This document shows positions 1-10,999 of a stretch of 64,000 nt of DNA, piece after piece (position 1 is the first letter of the stretch; every line of letters begins with the position of its first letter). A program made the translations under genes and the position numbers. The stretch spans positions 104,303 to 168,302 of the forward strand of contig JBBPSI010000035.1 of assembly GCA_038093515.1 (NCBI GenBank), given 5' to 3'. This stretch comes from Butyriboletus loyo. Its lineage: Eukaryota > Basidiomycota > Agaricomycetes > Boletales > Boletaceae. The notes beneath the pieces are model-generated. The model was not told the DNA's origin. It ran no database searches and worked only from the letters and a program-made list of their open reading frames with translations.

Positions 1-981
1 AAGACAGACTCCGAATCCAATCTCGAGACGCAGTTCTCGGTGGTGTGCAGTTCGCCTTACTTTCACCTAGCGAATGTCAAAACAAATCAAACAGAATGAC
101 CGCCAATCCGCAACGCGTCTACGGCGCGCTCTCAAGTCACAGAGAGGTTGGTGGTGAAGGTCGTGACCACCGTGAGCATGGCCCGCTCCTCTACCCACTA
201 CTACTTGTGTGACGGTTGCATCCTGGTCAGTTTGAAGTGCCATGATTGGTCATGTCATGCTTGTCAGATGTGTGCGACAGAACGTGCGAGTACATACTAC
301 TTACCTGTACGCCGTGTTTCGCTATTAGACATCAAAGGACCTACCTAGCACCAAGCAAAGCGTGTGAACGTATGAGGTCCGGCCAAGACGGTTACGATGC
401 ATATGGCGTACAGCGGGGTGGTCGCAGTGTAAGACACGGCATTACCATTCGAACAGCGATTGATCATCAACTAATACTTTAATGCAGGACGAGCGAGCGA
501 GAATCAGAGCTTCGCCCCCCCCTTTGAATATTCCCCTGCCTGTTTATTGCGGTCGCCACGTCACGCAGCGAGCTGCAGGAGAGGTCGGTCGCCGAGACCC
601 CGAACGTCGCCACGCACGTGACGGCACAGCCCCCATATCCTGGGTCCCGGTTAGCACCACGTCCCGCATCTGAGGCGGAAAGACATGACCCACACAAGAC
701 TCGAAGGGAATTGTGTAGCATTTTGTGACTCCGACTATCATCTCGGTGTCAAGGTGGACTCTTGGACAGCCCTGGACAGCCCAGTTAGCATCCGCAGCGT
801 GCCAGGTAAACGGTCACCGCAACAGCTGGGTCTGAACTCCCTTTCACTGATGTGAGCCAGGCTCGTTGCTATCGTTCCGTCAGTAAGTCCCATTTTGGTG
901 GATATGACGTGTCGGTCACTTTAAGATTAAAAAGGCTCATTTCTCATTCAGCATTCCGCTCGGCTCCCCCCTCAACGCAGC
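1..981. other. Intergenic, no gene seen
   Basis: I see no open frame with a recognisable protein and no RNA gene here. The frames present are short and low in information. The last part, just before position 982, is the presumed promoter and 5' untranslated region of the P450 gene. Confidence 0.5.
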
Positions 982-3262
982 ATGGTCGTCTCCTCATCCT
1001 CGTTTTACCGTTGGGTTGTATCCGGCATCGCTCTCGTGGTCTTCAAGTCCATCGTGTCCAAAGCGCTGTTGGTACGGACAGCCTTTGCAAAGATAAAGTA
1101 CGTCTGCTGCCCGCGTCCACACCGTTATTTCCAACCCCGTGCCCAGACGCAAAGACTAACGTCCATGGTAGGGATTGTCCAGGTCGCGTAGCACTATGGT
1201 TTAACCCGTTCAACGCCGTGGCTCTAGTGTTAGGCACCACATTCCCTAGACCTGGCATGTGCGGATACTATGCCGGGAAATTCTCCTGTATGCCTTTCTC
1301 TCTTCTCTGCATCTCCTATCAAACAACCACACCTTCAGTGTACAAGAAATTTGGAGCCACATCCTTTGCGTCTGTCTTCATTTCACCAGCTCAGCTGTTC
1401 TTTTGGCTCGCAGACCCCGAGGCATTAAAAATCGTTGCCTCAGATCGACACACGTTCCAAAAGGATGTTGTTCAGTACGAGATCATCAACATATACGGGG
1501 CAAATCTTGTTAGTGTGGAAGCATCTGACTGGAAGCGTCATCGTTCAGTCGCCATGTCAGCCTTCAACGAGGCAAGCTGTCGTTCGCTTACCAAATTTAG
1601 CATTGTTGGTCTAACTTGAGTGCCCCAAGGCAAACATTGCACTGGTCTGGTCAGAAACCCTCCGTGTGGTAAACGAATGGTTCGAACACCTTGATGCTGC
1701 CGGTCCTGATATCGCTATGGATATGCTGCCACCCATGACAAAGGTGCAAAATACAATCTAACATCCGTCGAGTCGAGTTCAAATTAGTTTCAGGCAACAC
1801 TTCTTGTAATCGCTACCGCTGGTTTCGGTAGACGGGTGAGCTGGAACGCCGACGCGGCGGCGGAGTCGCCCCCCGGTTGCAAGCTTACCTTTCAATCTGC
1901 GGTCATGAATTCTGTCGACAATATTATTTTCAGAGCTTTGGCCCCGGGATGGTTTTACACGTTTTCATCGCTCATCAAAGTGCCTTATCTTTCCTCCCGC
2001 GCACTGTTGACTCAACTTGCGTTTGATGATTTACGAACCCACATGCTTGACCTCGTAGCATCTGCTCGTGCGGAAATTATGTCTGGTGCACCTTCCGGGG
2101 CTTCAGGCGCTGCATTGTTACGAAACCTCGTTGAAGCTAACATGAATCAGGACGGGGACTCGAGGAGGCTGACTGAAGGAGAACTCCTCTCTAACATATT
2201 TGTGGGTATCCACTTGGTATTCATATTTCGCCGCTCAGCCACCCCCCCGCTCCTAGGCATTCCTTCTTGCTGGACATGGTTAGCTGAGCTCATGTTCTAA
2301 GATGCTTACGTCAGCAAAAAGCTGATGTTTGGCCCCAGAGACCTCTTCTCATACTCTCTGCTTTGCTTTTGTGTTATTGGCCCTTTACCCAGACTGTCAG
2401 CAGAAACTCTACGAAGAAGTCACTCGCGTATGGCCCGCGGATGTACCTCTCGCACAATTAACGACGGTAAGCTTTTGCTACCTACCCTCATGGAACGAAA
2501 TGCGAACCGAAATACAAACAGGACCACAAAGTATACATGGACAAGCTTGTCAGATTTCGTTTCTTCGCCAACATCAGCACATACTGACAGTCCACAAAAG
2601 GAATACACTACGGCATGCATTCGCGAAACACTTCGTGTGCTTCCTTCTGAGCCTCGTATATCGAAAGACGTGCACAAGGATACGGTCCTACCCGGCACCT
2701 ATTTCACCCCTGGGTCGAAGGAAAGTCCCTCTGTCGAAACCGGAAAGTTTCTGATGGCTGTTCCGGCGGGGAGCGTCGTCGTCATGGATATATGGGCATT
2801 GCACATGAGCCGTGAGTCATGTTCATCTCGGACGAGGGAGGATCCATATTCGTCTCGTAGGGCTTACCCTTCTTCCCCACGTCACAGCTTTGTATTGGGG
2901 AGAGGACGTTGAAGTGTTCAAGCCTGAACGCTTTATCGACACCGAGTCTTACCAGTGGCCGAGAAACGCATGTAAGCGTCATAGTTGGCATGGCCCGCTC
3001 AAGGTTGTCTGCCAGACTCACGTTTGTGTTCTCGTCAGTCTTGCCGTTCTCGGGCGGTGCAAGGTCGTGTATCGGTCAGCGATTTGCACTTGCGGAAATG
3101 GTTGGTATCCTCGCGAGCGTCGTGCGTCGGTATCAGATTCGAGTTCCAGACGATCTCGTGAACAAGCCTTTCGAGGAGCAGAAAGAGACGTTACTGAAAT
3201 GGACGACTGCAATCACATTGACGCCGTTGAACGCTCGTGTCAAGTTATGTCGGCGGGACTAG
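982..3262 (+). CDS. Cytochrome P450 monooxygenase, possibly impaired
   Basis: A fungal microsomal P450 in about ten exons: 982-1097, 1172-1287, 1339-1571, 1630-1743, 1794-2205, 2339-2466, 2522-2548, 2601-2811, 2888-2971 and 3039-3262. The joined frame gives roughly 555 residues, normal for the family. An N-terminal hydrophobic anchor fits the ER membrane. The K-helix ExxR (IRETLR), the FKPERF segment and the heme-cysteine motif FSGGARSCIG are all present. Intron 1572-1629 uses a GC donor, and exon 2522-2548 is only 27 nt. The weak point is the I helix: the usual AGxET cannot be read in frame. The frame-keeping splice (2205 to 2339) skips it, and the alternative acceptor frame-shifts. Substrate is unknown; oxidation of a hydrophobic or aromatic compound is an inference from the neighbouring dioxygenase. 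Confidence is high for family, low for activity. Confidence 0.85.
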
Positions 3263-3329
3263 ACAGGGTTGAAACGCAAGTCGTTTTGTCCGTGCCCTAC
3301 TAGCCTCTGGATGTATGGTATCTCCAACT

Positions 3330-4800
3330 TGTTTGAACTCTCGGTTTGTGATATGTATGGTATAGATGAAAATCGCTTGTTTCCGATGTTGGACCCAAAA
3401 GTACAAGATGAAGCAAAGCCGAGACGAAAGTGTACGTTGAAAGAAACATGGATCGTGAACAGACATGACAATCGTCCTTGTCTTGAAACTACGAGTCTTC
3501 GGGATGGCTAACAACTTGCTTCCGGATGAGGCGAGATTGTTCTTCTGTGAGCAGGACGATGTCGTGCTTCAAAAGCTTGAACGAGCCATCCTGCGAGAAT
3601 CCGCGTTTGTGAGCCTCGTCATCATCTATTTGCTCCAATTTCTGTCCGAGGACTATAGAGACCAACCCGAAAGCTTTTATAGAAATGCAACATATACCAC
3701 GACGAGCGACGTCTCGACTCCAGACATAGCATCACTCTCAAGGTAAGCACTGTTCTAGATAGAGTGCAGTAACAAATCTGCGGTAACCAAGGGCCTCCAC
3801 CACCATGTGCAAGTGGTTTGGGCGCACGGTATGCCAGCCTTGAGAGATCAAGAGCTCGCCGACCGAACCCTTCAATCGATGATCAGAATTCACTGTAGAT
3901 CAGAAAATTAAATGGAACTCACGTTACCCGGAATGGCATAAGCGGGGGGGAACGACGGCACGAAACCCAAATCAGCCATCTTTGGCAGTACGCGGTCGCC
4001 CACGACAGTCGGAGTGAGTTCTGCCAACATATCGTATATCGCAGAACCCTGGAAATGATGTGTGTGTGGTGACAGCTATGTGAATGCGTGCGATTGCGGC
4101 CATACCATTGATGATGGCATCCGCGATGGGTTCGCCATCTGTTGTCAAGATCCGCCCCTCGACGTACGTATGCTCTCCTTTGCCTTGGGATGCGATTGGT
4201 CCGCCAAGTTCGACTAGGGGCACGATAAGGTCGGAGTGTTGTACAAGTTCACAAGGACTCGCCGTCCTCGGCACCTTCGGTGGAGAAAGGGCCCAAGATG
4301 CTATTCTCCGTCGCACCCCCGTCGACGGGATCGTTGAGAGAGCGGACTAAAGCCGAAACGCCAAGCATGGAAGATAAGAGGATCATTTCCTGACCGGGGG
4401 GGGCGTGATGGCAACCATTCATTCCTCCGTGCTGAGGCTATTGAGTAGTTGATCTTTGACGGTTTGAACTCAACGCGAAAAATCGTGCACTCGGTTTCAT
4501 TGACGAGGTGTTGGTACATAAAGTTGAGTCATCTGGATTTCACTGAGTGGGGCACAGGATGGGATCGGTAACTTGCGAGTTTGGGGTCTGTCCGACCAGC
4601 AGCAAGGGGATTGCTGTTATGATGTCCGGGTTATCTGGCAGCTAGTCGGAACGAAGTAAATAGACATTTGAAAGAGCTAACCGGGAGAGAAAGGTATTCC
4701 ATTGGAGACGGCGGTCCTGACGTGCTGTGTGTGACCGAACGCGCTCATGTTGAGTGACTGGTTCTAGTGAAACGCGACGTGATACCATTCGAAACACATG
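3330..4800 (-). repeat. Duplicated segment, copy A
   Basis: This stretch resembles 6310-7910 in the same orientation, by eye. The match covers the 3' flank (shared words such as gcttgtttccgatgttg), the whole dioxygenase gene and its 5' flank (gttctagtgaaacgcg). Copy A carries the pseudogene. The two copies lie about 1.5 kb apart, separated by a third 5' fragment and a Gypsy relic. The divergence, with many point changes and small deletions, suggests an old duplication. Confidence 0.8.
3489..4747 (-). pseudogene. Intradiol dioxygenase pseudogene
   Basis: A decayed paralog of the intact gene at 6455-7842, on the same strand, alignable by eye over all eight exons. Damage includes: a TGG-to-TGA stop in the LSTEEW segment near 4430; loss of about 40 bases just after it, replaced by a C-rich run; a GPFY to GPFS change; a deletion removing the ETWEADKN segment near 4105; GC instead of GT at two donors; and stops after the TALY segment near 3745. 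The iron-ligand segment RPNHLH is still readable near 3810, and the C-terminal tail (about 3489-3640) is nearly intact, which marks it as a once-functional copy. Confidence 0.85.
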
Positions 4801-4984
4801 ATACGACCGGATCGCGCTTTATACCAGGTTCAGACGTACGGCGCCCACACAAATCAACTAACAAACACCGAGTCAAGACTGTTGCAGATGTGACTGCATA
4901 CGCTCGTTAAAGAATATGGCAAGAATCCGAGGCCCACCAGAATTGCTGAGACCGATGTCTTATTTTTACCACAAGCGGTCCTTC

Positions 4985-5070
4985 GATGGCCTTGACATTG
5001 TGCTGAGTATGACCGAACATGCTCATGTTGAGTGATTGTGGTTCTGGTGAAACGCGCTGCGTTGGCGGAG
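4985..5070 (-). repeat. Third copy of dioxygenase 5' end
   Basis: A short piece matching only the promoter-proximal part and first codons of the dioxygenase gene. It shares the motif tcatgttgagtga followed by a ggttctggtgaaacgcg-like block with 4740-4790 and 7835-7880. No downstream exon follows, so it is a fragment left by a further duplication or a deletion. Confidence 0.75.
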
Positions 5071-5332
5071 AGACAACATCCTACAAATTTCAAACTCCAC
5101 CAGTCGTAGCAGATAGGGGAGATATACAGTCAACTCCCTGCTAATGCATACTAGGTATAACTCATCCTCCCTGATACATTTTTAAATTTCCCTAGTTGGT
5201 TTGAAGGGATCTTGCATCCATACCCTATACCATCGCCTGTATGGGGGATAACCACCACCTGACAAGTGGCAACTGACCCTAACCCTCATTGCATAAAAAG
5301 GGAATTGTATATTGGATAATGTATTCCATCAG

Positions 5333-6110
5333 GTCGAGACCGATGCCAGCTACCGTGCAGTTATGTCGGTTCAGTTACATGTGATGATGGTAACTGGCAG
5401 CCTTGTGCCTTCCTTTCTCACTCCCACAATGCTACCGAAAGGAATTACCCTATTTATGATAAAGAACTTCTAGCTATAATTGGTGACCTGGAAGAATGGT
5501 GCCATTTGATACTGTGATACTAGTAGTATTACTGTATCTCATTGGCTACGCACATGCTTATGTAATTATGTACTCATTTCCGTTGTACTTATCTACACCT
5601 CAGCACTGTGACGTGTCTACAATTTACTCAGGTAAGACCATTACTTTACTCATTCTATACCTTGTTGACTATCCTGTAGTCACATATTATGTTGTGAAGG
5701 GTTCAAGATCAATCTGGACAGATCATAAGAACCTTGAATATTGAAAGAAGCCGTAAACCCTTTCGGGTCACCAAGTGGCATGCTGGCATGCCTTCCTTCA
5801 AGAATTCAATTACCCACTCATTTATAAACCTGGTTCCTCAAATGGAAGGGCCGATGCACTTTCAAGAAGAGCAGACTATGGTGCAAGATGACAACACGGA
5901 CATTACCATATTGCCACCAAATTTATAAATCATGTTTCTTTATCTTCTTCCTTTTACAATACACTTCAGGAAGAATTGGAAACTAGTAACAAGACCGAGG
6001 CTGCTGGGTCAATGCTCAAAGTGTTGTAAATTTTGTTGGACTTCCCAGACACTTCATACTCCCTATTAACTCATACCTTGGGGGAAATCCCAAGAGGTAT
6101 GTGTTAGGAA
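5333..6110 (+). mobile_element. Ty3/Gypsy pol relic (RT/RNase H)
   Basis: Translating in shifting frames gives typical Gypsy RNase H landmarks in order: ETDAS at about 5335, then [18 protein letters not shown] at about 5445-5490, then WTDHKNLEYF at about 5718, then a YKPGSSNGRADALSRRADYG-like segment at about 5825-5880. The frame is broken by stops and shifts, so nothing is expressed. About 190 bases without element similarity (5500-5695) interrupt the RNase H between EEW and WTDHKN, which may be a nested insertion. No LTRs are recognised next to it. Confidence 0.8.
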
Positions 6111-6309
6111 GGAGTTGACTGTACTAGCCAAAGGCAGAGCTGGACTGAGTGTGAGGATGTTAAAGTTAGCAGTATCTGAATTTGTGTATAGCCACTGAAA
6201 ATTATCTGTAGTACCACAGAAATCTACAGTCTTATTCACTAAGATGTTGCCTTCACACCCAAACTTGCATCAGTAGAAAGGAGCCTACTCTGACTCCATC
6301 CTGTTGAAG

Positions 6310-7910
6310 TCTCAGTTTGTAGTATGTACAGTATACACGAAAAATCGAATACAATTATGGGGGTAGACCAAGATAGCACCGTGCTTGTTTCCGATGTTGA
6401 AAAGTACAAGATAAAGCAAAGCCGGGATGAAGGTGTACGTCAGTAATAGACATGTCAATCATCCTTGTCTTGGAGATACAAGTCTTCCGATTGGCTAACA
6501 ACTCGCTTCCGGATGAGGCGAGATTGTTCTTCTGTGAGCAGGACGATGTCGTGCTTCAAAAGCTTGAACGAGCCGCCCTGTGGGAATCCGCGTTTGCGAG
6601 CCTCTTCGTCATCATCTATTTGCTCCAATTTCTGTCCGAGGACTATAGTGGCCGACTCAAAAATTTGTAAGGAAACACGACACATACCACGACGAGCGAC
6701 TTCTTGACCCCAAATACGGCATCGCTCATAAGATAAATACACCCTTCTGGATAGAGCGCGGTCATAAGTTTGTGGTAACCAGGGGCCTCCACCATCATGT
6801 GCAAGTGGTTTGGACGTATGTTATGACGGCCTTGAGAGATCAAGAGTTCACCGGCTGGACCCTTCAATCGATGATCAGAATTCACTGTAGATCAGAACAT
6901 CAAATGGAACTCGCGTCACCCGGAATGGGATATGCGCGGGGAACAATGGCGCGATACCCAAAGCTGCCATCTTTGGTGGTACGCAATCGTCCACGACAGT
7001 CGGGGTGGACTCTGTCGGTATATTGTGTATCGTAGAACCCTGGTAGTAACGGTAAGTGCATGGTAGCAGCTACATATAGGAATGCGCGCGGTTGCGGTCA
7101 TACCATTTTTATCTGCCTCCCATGTCTCGATGACGGCATCTGCGATGGGTTCGCCCTCTGTTGTCAAGACCCGGCCCTCGACATACATGTACTCTCCTTT
7201 GCCTTCGGATGCAATTGTTCCGCCAAACTCGACTAGGGGCACGATAAGATTGGGGCGTTGTAGAAGCTCACAGAGACTCACCGTCTTGGGCATCTTCAGT
7301 ATAGAAAGGGCCCAAGACGCTATTCTCCGTCGCACCTCCTTCGACGGGGTTGTTGAGAGCGTCGACCAAAGCCGAAACGCCGAGCACGTCGGATAGGAGG
7401 ATCATTTCCTGACGCAAAGGTGTGCAAGTCTGGCCTACTCGAGTCAGGAACTGGATGGCAGCCATCCATTCCTCTGTACTGAGGCTATCGAATGGTTAAC
7501 CTTTGACGCTTTGAACTCAACGCGAAATCACGCACTTAGTCTCCTTGACAAATGCATGTATGTGCTTGACGAGGTGTTGGTATATGAATTTGAGTCGTCT
7601 GGATCGCACTGAGCGGGGCGCAGGACAGGGTTCGGGGACTTACGGGTTCGAGGTCTGTCCGACCAGCAACAAGAGATTTGCTGTTATGATGTCCGGGCTA
7701 TCTGGCAACTAGTGGGAACAGAGTGAGTAGCCAGGAGACCCCTTGGTACTTTGAAAGCGCTAACCGGGAGAGAAAAGCTAGGTGGTGGTATTTCATTGGA
7801 GACGGCGGCCTTGATAGAGTCGTGCTGAGTGTCACCGCCCATGTTGAGTGACTGTAGTTCTAGTGAAACGCGGTGTGGTATTATATGATACGGCCGGATC
7901 CCATTTTATA
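6310..7910 (-). repeat. Duplicated segment, copy B
   Basis: Partner of copy A at 3330-4800, in the same orientation. It contains the intact dioxygenase gene plus flanks shared with copy A. The shared 3' flank begins near 6310 and the shared 5' flank ends near 7910, where both copies read tttataccag. Confidence 0.8.
6455..7842 (-). CDS. Intradiol ring-cleavage dioxygenase
   Basis: Non-heme Fe(III) dioxygenase of the catechol/hydroxyquinol 1,2-dioxygenase family, which opens ortho-dihydroxylated aromatic rings on the way to the 3-oxoadipate pathway. Eight exons on the minus strand (7842-7765, 7708-7644, 7598-7536, 7484-7282, 7232-7104, 7039-6920, 6884-6688, 6631-6455) sum to 1032 nt, 343 residues, in frame throughout. 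Seen: the N-terminal helical domain up to VLGPFYTED, then GEPIADAVIETWEAD with NGFYDTQY (first Tyr ligand), IVPRAYPIP (second Tyr ligand) and RPNHLH (two His ligands). Ligand assignments come from family knowledge. The acceptor at 6884 is chosen because it keeps frame. Hydroxyquinol is the likelier substrate for a fungal intracellular enzyme, but catechol cannot be excluded. A divergent promoter is shared with EXO1. Confidence 0.92.
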
Positions 7911-8522
7911 CCAGATGATAATGATAATGATAATACTCAAGCACACGATCCCGTGGCTCGGTAAAAGCTGTGTCTTGCCTGAATAATTCACGACAAGCGA
8001 TCCACTATAATCCACCACGCACAATCTGCGCAGAGTCAAACTTTTCAGGACCCCTCGCTTGGAGATCATGGCAAGGGCTGCTTTGCGGCATCCAAACGAA
8101 CCCCTCCGTGCACGGATCATTCCGGTAACCGGTTCATACGATACGTATCCCATCGCTGGCTTCTGGGGGACCTCCAAAAAACAAGGCCACCCACGTCCTA
8201 CATAGCTCGGATCTAGTTTGGCTCTGATAATCTTGAGTCACCTGGTCGTAGATTACTCTTCTGGGGTGACAGGATGAGCGTTTAAGCCGAATGGTGGTAT
8301 TTTTGGGGTGGTTCCATCCCACTGTACGCTGGTTCGGGGGTGGTGATATTGTACGGTTCTTCGCACGGATCTCATTGGACGAACGCGACGCGTCTGTTTA
8401 GCTTTGTTTGTCATTACCTGCTCGAGTCTTAACGACGCGGTCATATTTGAAACACCTTTGTGCTTCGAAAGACCCGCGTCTTGATGCCTATATTCTTGAC
8501 CATCTAAAAACACCAATTTTCA
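7843..8522. promoter_or_regulatory. Divergent promoter region, dioxygenase/EXO1
   Basis: 680 bases between two divergent starts. It holds a short tandem (three ataatg-like units at about 7915-7934) and, 130 bases before the EXO1 start, overlapping ACGCGA (8383-8388) and ACGCGT (8388-8393) sites. ACGCGT is the MluI cell-cycle box bound by the G1/S factor MBF in ascomycete yeasts; its use here is inferred. Confidence 0.5.
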
Positions 8523-10999
8523 ATGGGTATTTCGGGTTTACTCCCACTCCTCAAGTCCATCCAGGTCAACAAACATTTGTCTGCCTTCGCCGGTCAGACA
8601 CTGGCGGTCGACGCGTACGTTTGGCTACATCGTGGCGTCTATGCTTGTGCCACCGAGCTTGCGACCGGAAAGAAGACGACCAAGTGAGTTTTCATTCTTT
8701 CGCGCCTCCCCGCAGCTGCGTCGGCCCGTGTATCCACAGTGGTTACGCTTGACTGACATACATATTCTCAGGTATGTCGATTATGCCATGCATAAGGTTC
8801 GACTTCTGCGTCACAACAATATACAGCCCTACGTAGTTTTTGACGGCGGGCCACTTCCCGCGAAGAAAGGGACCGAAAGCGAAAGGAAGCAACGAAGGGA
8901 GGATAACCTTGCCAAAGCGAATGCCCTTGCTTCACAAGGTAAACATAGTCAGGCTCGGGAGTTTTATGTCAAATGTATCGACGTGACTCCGCAAATGGCA
9001 TACCAGCTCATCAAAGTCAGGATTCGCTATTTTGAATACTCGTGTGCTGACCTCCCTAATCAGGTCCTTCGAGCAGAGGGCATCCAATACGTGGTCGCGC
9101 CATACGAAGCCGACGCCCAGATGGCTTACTTGGAACGCGTTGGAATTATCGATGGTATCATCACGGAAGATTCCGACCTGCTTGTCTTTGGTTGCCGCAA
9201 AGTGCTCTTCAAACTTGATTCGGTTTCAAGTACTATCACGTCTATATCTAGAGACGACTTCGGGTCCGTAACAACCGCCGATGCAGGCATTTCATTACTG
9301 GGATGGACAGATGCTCAGTTTCGCGCCATGGCAATCCTCAGTGGCTGTGATTATCTCCCCAGTATACCTGGTGTCGGGCTGAAGACTGCGTGGACGCTAC
9401 TGAGAAAGCATCGCACCGTGGAACAGCTCGTAAGAGCTTTGAGACTAGAAGGGAAGAAAGCCGTACCGAAGCGTTACCTCGAGGCGTTCAACTTGGCTGA
9501 GAAGGTGTTTTTGCACCAGCGAGTTTATTGCCCGTTGGACGGGAAGCTCGTTTGCCTGACGGAGATCCCCGTGGAGGATTTCATGGATGCCGAAACAGAG
9601 GCTTATATCGGGAGGTACCGATGTCTTTCTTCGTTCCCGCGTTCAGGTGATGACGATAATGCCAGCAACTTGGAACCTTGTTTAGCGAAAAAGTTAGCGA
9701 ATGGAGACTTGGATCCGATCACACTTCTGCCAATAGTGGATATCAATCCGGGCTTTGTGCCTCGTGTATCGAAGGCACTCCCGCTTCATTTCGATAATCT
9801 CAACCGTCCGGGTGTTGACAAAGGCAAAGGAAAGGCTAAAGCAGACCATGGTACTGTTGGCATTTTACACTTCTTCTGTAAGAAGCACATTGGATCCCCC
9901 GTGCTGATCTGCCACTCACTACACTCTAGCTCCTAATCCCAGATCAGGACTTTCACGTAGTAATTCGGCACCCACGAGGAAAACGGGGAGAAACAGCAGT
10001 AAAAGGACGCTCTGTGGCGTTTTAGATGATGACCTGACTACCAAACGGATCAAAACTGAATTCATGGGCTCCGATCTGGCGCGGCGATCGCGCCTGAACG
10101 TACCTCGTGCCGTAAGGCAGGAATTCGCATGCTCTACCCCTGACGACCTGCCGGAAGCTTCAAGTATTTCTCAAATGGATCACCGAGGCGACCTCACAAC
10201 ACATGGAAAGGAGAATATTAATCCTCGTCATCTTGAAGGTGATCTCGACGAGCCACCTGACACCATTCATCAAGAGGATGGATATATGTCGCCACCCCCT
10301 TCATATTTCCGATTAGCTACCCCCGACCTCTCCTCTCCCGTTGCACATCCATTCGGGGTAACATCACGGAGGCATGGGAGCACGGATGATTTCGGTGCTG
10401 ACATTATTTCAAGTCCCCTAGCGACCAAGCGGCGTTCTCCGTGGTTTCGTACGCACAGCGTGTCACCCCGTGAAACTGAAAAGATTCTTGTTCGCGGAAC
10501 CCCGCCACTGAATGAAACAGATAACGGCGGCCCCGACCTCAGGGACATACTTAGTGCATGCTCAACTGACGAAGTCGAAGAACTTGAGGACCAGAAGACT
10601 GCAGGCGCTGTGACTCCGCGCATGCCGGAGACTGTCTCCATCGACGCAACGATACCACATGACTGCGGCCCGGATATCCGTGCAAGCGAAACGCGGATGC
10701 ATACGGTGGCAAATGGATGGCGAAATAAGTGGGCCATGAAACAGGAGCCTCACCCGGGCCATGTGAGTAACCTCGTGGTTTGTTCATCAGACACTGACTT
10801 TTGGCAGAAATTACCTATGCTTAGACGTCTTGAGACAACCGTCACTCCTGATGGCAGACAATCGGGGCACCGGTCTCGGCCGTGGTCTGCGCCACCAAAC
10901 GCCACGGGGCCTCACTTACTTCACGCGTTTTCAAACCCCAGAAAAGCACTCAACTTTTCTGGCAGACCCACCAAACTTAATGAGAGACACGTGGGGTGA
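8523..10999 (+). CDS. EXO1: Exonuclease 1 (EXO1), XPG/Rad2 family
   Basis: 5'-3' exonuclease and flap endonuclease of mismatch repair, end resection and telomere processing. Exons 8523-8683, 8772-9015, 9064-9850, 9930-10762 and 10808-10999 give 738 residues, in the family range. The start fits because MGISGLLPLLKSI is the classic EXO1 N terminus. The XPG-N domain spans roughly residues 1-100 (AVDAYVWLHRG, VFDGGPLPAKK). The XPG-I domain (APYEADAQMAYL, ITEDSDLLVFG) supplies acidic metal ligands, and a helix-hairpin-helix follows (SGCDYLPSIPGVGLKTA). The C-terminal half is low-complexity, rich in Ser/Pro/Asp and presumably disordered, as in other EXO1 proteins where partner motifs lie. Intron 9016-9063 is in frame (48 nt), so retention would not stop translation. 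The last intron (10763-10807, 45 nt) is also in frame and less certain. Confidence 0.95.

Noticed and set aside
3465..3746. Plus-strand frames at 3465-3746 and 6452-6670 that resemble each other
   Set aside because: They are the antisense of the duplicated dioxygenase C-terminal exons, not a gene family of their own.
7915..7934. ataatg tandem units as a possible functional repeat
   Set aside because: Only about three units; a minor microsatellite with no sign of function.
10270..10737. 155-codon minus-strand frame
   Set aside because: Antisense of the EXO1 C-terminal coding region; no domain.
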